Source of the DNA: Archangium sp.
GTDB lineage: Bacteria; Myxococcota; Myxococcia; Myxococcales; Myxococcaceae
DNA: 64,000 bases
Assembly (NCBI GenBank): GCA_030681645.1
Contig: JAUXRX010000049.1
Coordinates: 1 to 64,000 of the forward strand
Direction: 5' to 3'
The position numbers and the translations under genes were made by a program. Below, piece by piece: positions 58,046-64,000 of this stretch; position 1 is the first letter of the stretch, and each line of letters begins with the position of its first letter. The notes beneath the pieces are model-generated. The model saw only the letters and a program-made list of their open reading frames with translations. It searched no databases and was not told where the DNA came from.

Positions 58046-58965
58046 GGAATCACCTCCGCCGCAGGACCGCTCACCGGGCTGACCAGCCCGTCGCTGTCGA
58101 GCCCAGCGTCCTTGAAGGCGGCCGCCATGGCCAGCGACGCGCGCTCGGCACCGGCGCGCGAGTCGAACCAGCCGAACACGCTGGGGCCCGCGCCCGAGAT
58201 GCTCGCCCCGAGGGCGCCACAGTCGAGCGCCGCCTGCTTCACCCGCGCGAACCCCGGAATGAGCGAGGCGCGGCGCGGCTCGACCAGCACGTCACGGAAG
58301 CCCCTGCGCATGAGCGAGGCGTCGCTGGTGAAGCAGCCCGCCAGCAGCAGCGCGAGGCCCTCGCTCTGCACCACGAAGTCGTGGAGCTCGTAGGCGCCGG
58401 CCAGCGCGGCGCGGGCCTTGCGCGTCTCGAGCACGAAGTGCGGGTGCACCAGCGCCACGTGCAGCCAGTCGGGTGTGGGCACCTTCACCGGGGCACCTTC
58501 AGCCGGGGCGATCACCAGGCCGCCCAGCAACATCGGGCCGACGTTGTCTCCGTGGGCGCTGCCCGTGGCCGCGGCTTCGCCCTGCATCGCGCAGTGATAG
58601 AGCACCTCGCGCGAGACCGGCGTGTCGAGCACTGCGTTGGCGGCGACGACGGCTGCGACGGCTGAGGCTGCAGAGCCGCCCATGCCCGAGCCCATCGCGA
58701 TGCCCTTGTCGATCTCCACGTCGAAGCCGAGGCCGGCCGGGAGCGACTTCAGCAGCGTCAGCAGCGCGCGGCCGGCCGTGTTCTCGTTCGCGGTGAGCGG
58801 GAGCGGAACCGGCGCGCCCCGGATGGCCGTGATGCGGACCGTGCCGGAGTCGGTGCGGAGGACCGTCACCCGATCTCCCGGGCCGGCGACCGAGTGGCCG
58901 AGCACGTCGAACCCCACGGCGACGTTGCCGATCGACGCAGGCGAAAACGCAGTCGCTCGCGTCAT
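58042..58965 (-). CDS. thrB: Homoserine kinase
   Basis: 307 residues of the GHMP superfamily. 'FSPASIGNVAVGFDVLG' is the ThrB N-terminal motif, and 'GIAMGSGMGGSAASAVAAV' the phosphate loop. 'GALGASISGAGPSVFGWF' is the third motif. It phosphorylates homoserine for ThrC. The gene is about 50 bases downstream of thrA. Confidence 0.96.
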   Translation of the reverse strand: MTRATAFSPASIGNVAVGFDVLGHSVAGPGDRVTVLRTDSGTVRITAIRGAPVPLPLTANENTAGRALLTLLKSLPAGLGFDVEIDKGIAMGSGMGGSAASAVAAVVAANAVLDTPVSREVLYHCAMQGEAAATGSAHGDNVGPMLLGGLVIAPAEGAPVKVPTPDWLHVALVHPHFVLETRKARAALAGAYELHDFVVQSEGLALLLAGCFTSDASLMRRGFRDVLVEPRRASLIPGFARVKQAALDCGALGASISGAGPSVFGWFDSRAGAERASLAMAAAFKDAGLDSDGLVSPVSGPAAEVIP

Positions 58966-59014
58966 CGGTCGACCCTGCGAGCGGAGCTTGAACGGTCATC
59001 GCCTTCCCCGCGCG

Positions 59015-61441
59015 TCACAGCTTCGCTCCCAGGGCCGCGGCGACTCGCAGCAGATCGGCGAACACGCCGGCTGCCGTCACATCTGGCCCGGCTCCGGGCC
59101 CCTGCACCACCAGCGGGTTCTGCCGGTACCGCTTCGTGGTGAACTGCACCACGTTGTCGGTCAGCTTGATGTGCGCGAACGAGTGGTCGCTCGGCAGCGC
59201 CATCAACCCCACGCTCGCCTTGCCGCCCGCCTCGAGCTTCGCCACGTAGCGCAGCACCTTCCGTTCCTTCTTCGCCGCGTCGAGCTTCAGCAGCATGGGG
59301 GCGTCGAGCTCACCCAGCCGCGAGAGGAACTCGCTCACCGACAGCCCGCGCAATGTCTCGGGCACCAGCGACTCGAGCGCGATCTCGTCGAGCCCGGTCT
59401 TCCACCCGTTCTCGCGCGCGAGGATCACCAGCTTCCTCGCCACGTCGAGGCCCGAGAGATCGTCCCGCGGGTCGGGCTCGGTGTACCCGAGGTCCTTCGC
59501 CTGCCGCACCAGCGCGCTGAACGGCGTCTCGCCGTCGAACTTGTTGAACAGGTAGGCGAGCGTGCCCGAGAAGATGCCTTCCACGCAGAGCACCTCGTCA
59601 CCGGTGTCGATCAGATCGCGCAGCGTGGTGATGATCGGCAGCCCCGCCCCGACGGTCGACTCGTAGCGGAAGTGGCCGCTCTTCTTCTTGATCGCCTCGT
59701 AGCGCGCCCACGGCCCCGAGCCCGCGCTCTTGTTGGGCGTGATCACGTGAATGCCGCGCTCGAGCCAGCCGGCGTAGCGGCCCGCCACCGCGTCACTCGA
59801 GCTGCAGTCGACGATCACCGCGTGCGGCAGGTGGTCTGCGTGCACGTGCGCGGTGAACGCGTCGAGATCGGTGTCGGTGTCGAAGCGCGACTTCACGTCG
59901 GCCAGCTCCACCCGGGGGTCGGCCAGCACCATGCGCTTGCTGCCCACCACCCCGCGCACGCGCAGGTCGAGGTTCGACACCTCGAGCAGCCGCTGCCTCG
60001 CCGCGTCCAACTGCCGCAGGAACGCGCCGCCCACGTTGCCGGGCCCGATCACCCCGACCGAGATGGTCTGGGCCGAGAGGTAGAAGCCCGCGTGCACCGC
60101 CCGCAGCGCCTTCTTGGCGTCAGCCGCGTCGATCGCCACCGAGATGTTCCGTTCCGACGAGCCCTGCGCGATCATCCTCACGTTCACGCGCGAGCGCCCC
60201 AGCGCCGCGAAGAGCCGCGCCGCCACGCCCGGCGTGCCCGCCATGCCGTCGCCCACGATCGCCAGCGCCGCGACGCCCTTCGTCACCGTCACGTCGGTCA
60301 GCTGCTTGCTGTTGAGTTCCCGGGTGAACGCCTCGAGCACCGCCTTGCGCGCACCCTCGGCGTCGCTCTCGCGGATCACGCAGCAGATCGAGTGCTCAGA
60401 CGAGCCCTGGCTGATCATCACCACCGACACCCCCGAGCGCTTGAGCGCCTCGAACGCGCGTTCAGCGGTGCCGGGCACGCCGATCATCCCCGCGCCTTCG
60501 ATGTTGAGGATCGCCAGGCCCGTGAAGGTGGTCACGCCTTTCACCGGGGTCGACAGATCGCGCTCGGCCGAGATGCGCGTGCCGGGGTGGTCCGGGTTGA
60601 ACGTGCTGCGCGCGATGATGGGAATGTTCCGCTCGAACGCGGGCGCCATCGTCTGCGGGTGAATCACCTTCGCCCCGAAGTACGCCAGCTCGCAGGCCTC
60701 GCTGTACGAGAGCCGCTCGATCAACACCGCCTCGGGCACGAGCCGGGGGTCGGCCGAGAGCACGCCGTCGACGTCGCTCCAGATGTGCAGCTCCTTCGCG
60801 CCGAAGAGCGCCGCGAAGATCGCCCCCGAGTAGTCGCTGCCGTTGCGGCCCAGGGTGGTGATGCGCCCGTCGGGGGTGCGCGCCACGAAGCCGGTGACGA
60901 TGGTGCGTTCACCCGGCGTTCCCAGGTGCGCGCTCAACTTCTGCTGCGAGACGTCCCACTGCACCATCGCGCCCAGGTCGCTCTTCTCGACCACCAGCAC
61001 CTCGCGCGCGTCGAGCCAGCGGCTGGGGGCACCGCGCGCCCGCAGCGCGGCATCGACCAGCGACGACGACCACACCTCGCCCAGCCCCGACACCAGGTCG
61101 AGCAGATCGCCCGACACCGCGCCGACCAGCGACTGGGCGTGCAGCAGGTCGCGCAGCGAGGCGAACTCGCCGCGCAGCTTCTCGATCACGGGCTCGGCCT
61201 GCGCGCCCAGCAGCGCCTGGGCCGTGTCCACGTGCTTGATCTCGAGCGCGAGCAGCGCGTCTTTCCACGAGGCGTCCCGCGCCGCGGCCAGCTTGACCAG
61301 GTTGATGAGCGCGTCGGTGACGCCCTGCATCGCCGAGATCACGACCACCTGTCGCTCCGAGCGACCCAGGAGAATGTCCACCACCCGCGAGATGCGCTCC
61401 GCGTTGGCGACGCTGCTGCCTCCGAACTTGTGCCCGATCAC
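59015..61441 (-). CDS. thrA: Bifunctional aspartokinase / homoserine dehydrogenase
   Basis: 808 residues from the GTG at 61441 ('VIGHKFGGSSVANAERI'). A longer reading from a GTG at 61498 would begin inside a repeat and is less likely. The aspartokinase domain has 'HKFGGSSVA' and 'TTLGRNGSDYSGAI'. Two ACT-type regulatory segments lie in the middle ('VSVVMISQGSSEHSICCVI', 'VNVRMIAQGSSERNISVAI'). The homoserine dehydrogenase part has 'VGVIGPGNVGGAFLRQL' and 'KIKGIFSGTLAYLFN'-type residues ('VEGIFSGTLAYLFNKF'). It catalyses the first and third steps to threonine and is probably feedback-inhibited by threonine. Confidence 0.95.
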   Translation of the reverse strand: MIGHKFGGSSVANAERISRVVDILLGRSERQVVVISAMQGVTDALINLVKLAAARDASWKDALLALEIKHVDTAQALLGAQAEPVIEKLRGEFASLRDLLHAQSLVGAVSGDLLDLVSGLGEVWSSSLVDAALRARGAPSRWLDAREVLVVEKSDLGAMVQWDVSQQKLSAHLGTPGERTIVTGFVARTPDGRITTLGRNGSDYSGAIFAALFGAKELHIWSDVDGVLSADPRLVPEAVLIERLSYSEACELAYFGAKVIHPQTMAPAFERNIPIIARSTFNPDHPGTRISAERDLSTPVKGVTTFTGLAILNIEGAGMIGVPGTAERAFEALKRSGVSVVMISQGSSEHSICCVIRESDAEGARKAVLEAFTRELNSKQLTDVTVTKGVAALAIVGDGMAGTPGVAARLFAALGRSRVNVRMIAQGSSERNISVAIDAADAKKALRAVHAGFYLSAQTISVGVIGPGNVGGAFLRQLDAARQRLLEVSNLDLRVRGVVGSKRMVLADPRVELADVKSRFDTDTDLDAFTAHVHADHLPHAVIVDCSSSDAVAGRYAGWLERGIHVITPNKSAGSGPWARYEAIKKKSGHFRYESTVGAGLPIITTLRDLIDTGDEVLCVEGIFSGTLAYLFNKFDGETPFSALVRQAKDLGYTEPDPRDDLSGLDVARKLVILARENGWKTGLDEIALESLVPETLRGLSVSEFLSRLGELDAPMLLKLDAAKKERKVLRYVAKLEAGGKASVGLMALPSDHSFAHIKLTDNVVQFTTKRYRQNPLVVQGPGAGPDVTAAGVFADLLRVAAALGAKL

Positions 61442-61487
61442 GCGGCGGACACTAGTCGACGGCTGAGAAGTTCGTTCGGCCTCTGTG

Positions 61488-61540
61488 GCGCCCCTCACCC
61501 GGCCTGCGGCCGACCTCTCCCCGCGTCGCAGGGAGAGGTT
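61488..61540 (-). repeat. Stop-proximal palindromic repeat (family A, subtype with second hairpin)
   Basis: On the minus strand it begins within the TAA of the barrel protein gene (stop 61541-61539) and reads CCTCTCCC-TGCGAC-GCGGGGAGAGG, then CGGCC-GCA-GGCCG and GGGTGAGGGG. It is nearly identical to 172-226. It lies just upstream of thrA. Confidence 0.85.
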
Positions 61541-62102
61541 AGAAACACAGTCCCACGAGCGTGGTGAGATCCACGTAGCGCGGCGAGCCGACGCCCAGCA
61601 GGTGGGTCACCGACGCCTTCACCCCGACCCGCCCCGAGATGATCGAGTTCTTCCGGGCGGGGAGATCCCAGGTGAGGCCCAGGCCCGTCTCGATGCCGCT
61701 GCGGTGGTTCATGCCGTGCTCCGAGAGGCCCAGCACCACCGGCACCGGGTCCTTCAGCACGTGCTCCCAGCCGGCCTCGTGCTGGTGCGCGAAGTTCACC
61801 ACCACGAACGGGCGCAGCCGGCCCTGGGTGGGCCACTCGAAGCGCGCCCCGATGCGGATCATCGTGAGCACGTCGACCGGCTGCGAGTACGCCCCCAGGC
61901 CCAGCGACAGCTCGGCCCGCAGCCAGCTGAAGAACTGCCGGTTCACGCCCAGCAGCGCGCCTCCACCACCGCCCAGCGTGTCAGGGCGGATACCGCCCTG
62001 GAAGCCCATGAAGACCTCCCACTTCGGCGGCTCCCTGCGCACTTCGGGCTGCGGGGTCGAGACCTGCGCCTGCGAGAGCAGCATCAGCACGAGGAAGTTC
62101 AT
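61539..62102 (-). CDS. Outer-membrane beta-barrel protein
   Basis: 187 residues from the ATG at 62102 ('MNFLVLMLLSQAQVSTPQ', signal-peptide-like). An ATG at 62138 would add 12 residues. The body shows alternating strands ('WLRAELSLGLGAYSQPVDVL', 'FVVVNFAHQHEAGW') and ends 'VDLTTLVGLCF' with terminal Phe. It could be a small barrel of the OmpW/porin-like sort; the family is not certain. Confidence 0.8.
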   Translation of the reverse strand: MNFLVLMLLSQAQVSTPQPEVRREPPKWEVFMGFQGGIRPDTLGGGGGALLGVNRQFFSWLRAELSLGLGAYSQPVDVLTMIRIGARFEWPTQGRLRPFVVVNFAHQHEAGWEHVLKDPVPVVLGLSEHGMNHRSGIETGLGLTWDLPARKNSIISGRVGVKASVTHLLGVGSPRYVDLTTLVGLCF

Positions 62103-62190
62103 GCCGCTCAAGTGACGGCGTATTCCCTGCGCATTCATGTGGGTTGGCGATGGATCGCTTCCGCGCCGGCCGGCAACGAAGGGTCGGCGC

Positions 62191-63582
62191 TCAGCGCGGC
62201 TGGAGCACGGCCGGGGGCGCTGCCACGGGCCTGGCCTGCAGCTCCGCGGGCTGACCGACGGCGCGCGTGAGCGCCCGCAGCCCGACCTTCACGTCGTGGT
62301 ACGCCTGAATGCGCTGCACGCTCGCCGACGCGTAGGCGCTGAACGAATCGACCAGCTCGCGGGTGTCGCCGGTGCCCAGCTCGAACGCGGTGTACGCGGC
62401 GTTGGCCCAGCGGCGCGCGTTCTTCTCGGCCTCGGCCTGCCGCTCGGCCTTCTTCATGGCCAGGTTCGTCTCGCCCCAGCTCTTCTCGATCTCGAGCTTC
62501 ACGCCCGCGCCGATCAGGTCGCGCTGGTGCTGCATCTTCTCGTACTCGGCGCGCGCCTGCTCGAGGTGAATGCCCTTCTGGGGAAAGTCCCACTGGTACT
62601 TCATCACCAGGCCCACGCCCGCCGAGAGATCGTTGTACGGATCGTACGCGAACGGCGAGATCTGCCGCGTGGCGCTGGTCGTCCACATCCACCGGAAGAA
62701 GCCGGCGATGCCGAAGTCCGGGTAGTACATCGCCTCGCGAATCTTCACTTCCTGCTCGCGGGCCTCGAGCCCTGCCGCGATCGCCTTGAGCTCGGGCCGG
62801 TGCTTCGCCGCCGCGATGACGTACCCGTCGAGCGCGCCCAGGCTGCCCTCGGGGGCGGTGAGCACCTCGACCTGCACCTCGAGGGTCTCGTCGGCGGGCG
62901 CGGCGATGAGCAGCCTGATCGCCGCGAGCGCGAACTGGGCCCCGTTCTCGGCCTGGAGCTTCTGCACCTCGCCCTGCTGCCGGTAGAACGCGAGCTTGTA
63001 GAGGTCCATCTGCGTGACCTGGTCGCTGCCCTCTTCCCGCAACCGCGCCAGTGTCTTCTCGGCGTCGTCGAGGCGCTTCATGGTGTCGTCGATGACGCCC
63101 GCCGCCTGCTTCGCCAGGCAGTAGCCGTAGAACGCCTGCGCCGCCTGGTACTCCGACTCGTCCTGCGCCCGCACGGTGAGCGCCTCGCCCGCCTCCACGC
63201 CCTTGCGCCCCGCTTCCTCGAGCGCGTCGAGCTTGCCGAACGTGTAGATGGGCAACACCGCCTCGGCGCCCGCGCGCATCATCACGCCCGGCTGGCCGAA
63301 ATCGAGATCGTACATGCGCGTCGAGAAGGTCGTGGGCGGCCCACCCAGCCCGTCGTTGCGCGCCTCCGGCGTGGGACCGGCGATCATGAAGTACGAGTCC
63401 ATGCGCGGGAACCATGCCCAGCGCGCCTCGTCGTAGCGCGAGCGGTAGTACCGAAGCTGCGCCTGCGCTTCCTTCACCCGGTGATCATTCGCCCGCGCGC
63501 GATCGATGATCTCGGGAAGCGTCAACGGGGCCGCCTCAGCGCCAGCCGTGAGCAACAGAATGACGAATGAAATCAGGCGCAA
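62191..63582 (-). CDS. TolC-family outer-membrane efflux protein
   Basis: 463 residues from a TTG at 63582, chosen because it gives a compact signal peptide ('RLISFVILLLTAGAEA'). An ATG at 63669 would add 29 residues and overlap the divergent gene's start. Long amphipathic helices with OEP spacing ('LPEIIDRARANDHRVKEAQAQL' in part, 'AKHRPELKAIAAGLEAREQEV' in part, 'AAYTAFELGTGDTRELVDSF' in part) indicate the TolC channel fold. No inner-membrane pump is adjacent in the window. Confidence 0.88.
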   Translation of the reverse strand: MRLISFVILLLTAGAEAAPLTLPEIIDRARANDHRVKEAQAQLRYYRSRYDEARWAWFPRMDSYFMIAGPTPEARNDGLGGPPTTFSTRMYDLDFGQPGVMMRAGAEAVLPIYTFGKLDALEEAGRKGVEAGEALTVRAQDESEYQAAQAFYGYCLAKQAAGVIDDTMKRLDDAEKTLARLREEGSDQVTQMDLYKLAFYRQQGEVQKLQAENGAQFALAAIRLLIAAPADETLEVQVEVLTAPEGSLGALDGYVIAAAKHRPELKAIAAGLEAREQEVKIREAMYYPDFGIAGFFRWMWTTSATRQISPFAYDPYNDLSAGVGLVMKYQWDFPQKGIHLEQARAEYEKMQHQRDLIGAGVKLEIEKSWGETNLAMKKAERQAEAEKNARRWANAAYTAFELGTGDTRELVDSFSAYASASVQRIQAYHDVKVGLRALTRAVGQPAELQARPVAAPPAVLQPR

Positions 63583-63661
63583 AGCGCGGGCACTCTGCCG
63601 CAGCGGGTCAGGGAATTGAAGGGACTTCTTCGGTGAAGCCAGAGGCGTATGGTTCGTCTCG

Positions 63662-64000
63662 ATGCGCATGCTCCGGTCCCTGATCCTCGCCTCGCTCTCG
63701 CTGGCCCTCGCTGCGTCCGCTGCCGATCCGAAGCTCAAGGGGTCGAAGAAGGAGACCGCGCCCAGGCTCGACCTCGGCATCCCCGCGTTCAAGGAGATCC
63801 CGAAGGACCAGAAGCTCGAGAAGCCCAAAGAGGCGGACGAGGCGCAGCAGGGGCCCACCTCCACCACCCTCGACGAGGGCTATTCGGTCGTGCGCGTCGT
63901 GCACGGCAAGGCCTTCATCCGCGGGCCCGATGGCGCCAGGCCCTCCACCCCGTTTCCGCAGGTGACCGCCACCGGCAACCCGCTCGCCACCGAGAAGTTC
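63662..64000 (+). CDS. Exported protein of unknown function (partial, runs off the window)
   Basis: 113 codons open to the window end from the ATG at 63662. Signal peptide 'MRMLRSLILASLSLALAASAAD'. A Lys/Glu/Pro-rich charged linker ('PKDQKLEKPKEADEAQQGP') then leads to 'YSVVRVVHGKAFIRGPDGARP' (in part), which looks like the start of a beta-rich domain. It is divergent from the TolC-like gene with a gap of about 79 bases. Confidence 0.7.
   Translation, partial: MRMLRSLILASLSLALAASAADPKLKGSKKETAPRLDLGIPAFKEIPKDQKLEKPKEADEAQQGPTSTTLDEGYSVVRVVHGKAFIRGPDGARPSTPFPQVTATGNPLATEKF

Noticed and set aside
61441..61538. A leader peptide or attenuator upstream of thrA
   Set aside because: The gap is filled by the family A repeat plus about 45 bases. 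No Thr/Ile-rich short frame is present.

Overview
The window is high-GC bacterial DNA that looks myxobacterial (order Myxococcales, Cystobacterineae-like). The case rests on several features together: a bacterial phosphomevalonate kinase, FHA-linked sigma-54-type regulators, TIGR02996 domains, tandem DUF4139 proteins, many lipoproteins with Asp-Ala-Gly linkers, and heavy use of GTG starts with 4-base stop/start overlaps. No protein-coding gap exceeds about 200 bases. I saw no tRNA, rRNA or CRISPR.

Layout. (1) 1-9.6 kb: tail of an IS4-like transposase, then on the minus strand phosphomevalonate kinase, PsuG, an FHA/GAF regulator with a degraded AAA+ domain, a DUF2314 protein and a deoxynucleoside kinase. 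A plus-strand operon follows: TPR lipoprotein, plsC, TPR lipoprotein, one-TM protein. (2) 9.6-27.6 kb, minus strand: the str-S10-spc-alpha translation supercluster, read from rpsL down to rplQ (31 genes including fusA, secY, adk, infA and rpoA). rplC, rpsN, tuf and map are missing from their usual places, and intrinsic-terminator-like hairpins split the cluster after rpsG, rplO, rpsD and rplQ. (3) 27.6-35.7 kb: rimI and a SurA-like protein on the minus strand, head to head with a DnaJ/CbpA protein. A HEAT-repeat protein, a Cys-rich lipoprotein and two DUF4139 (MuiA-like) proteins follow on the plus strand. (4) 35.7-43.5 kb: folD with a small partner gene, a DjlA-like TerB-J protein, a membrane protein, the rsmD-coaD-aspartate aminotransferase operon, a PocR-type sigma-54 activator coupled to an alpha/beta hydrolase, and a Cys-cluster protein. 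(5) 43.6-47.9 kb: typA and a pair of FHA-TIGR02996 paralogues. (6) 47.9-58.0 kb: gltBD, an outer-membrane barrel protein, and the distal end of the thr operon. (7) 58.0-64 kb: thrB and thrA, a second barrel protein, a TolC-family protein, and the start of an exported protein that runs off the window.

The genes are mostly core: ribosome and transcription, protein folding and secretion, nitrogen assimilation (GltBD), threonine synthesis (ThrABC), CoA and one-carbon metabolism, and isoprenoid synthesis. Lineage-specific signalling and envelope proteins are interleaved with them. The most unusual signals are a hairpin repeat family whose copies all lie within about ten bases of a stop codon and in one orientation relative to the preceding gene; a translation cluster lacking rplC and rpsN; an FHA regulator with a crippled AAA+ domain; and the FHA-TIGR02996 gene pair.
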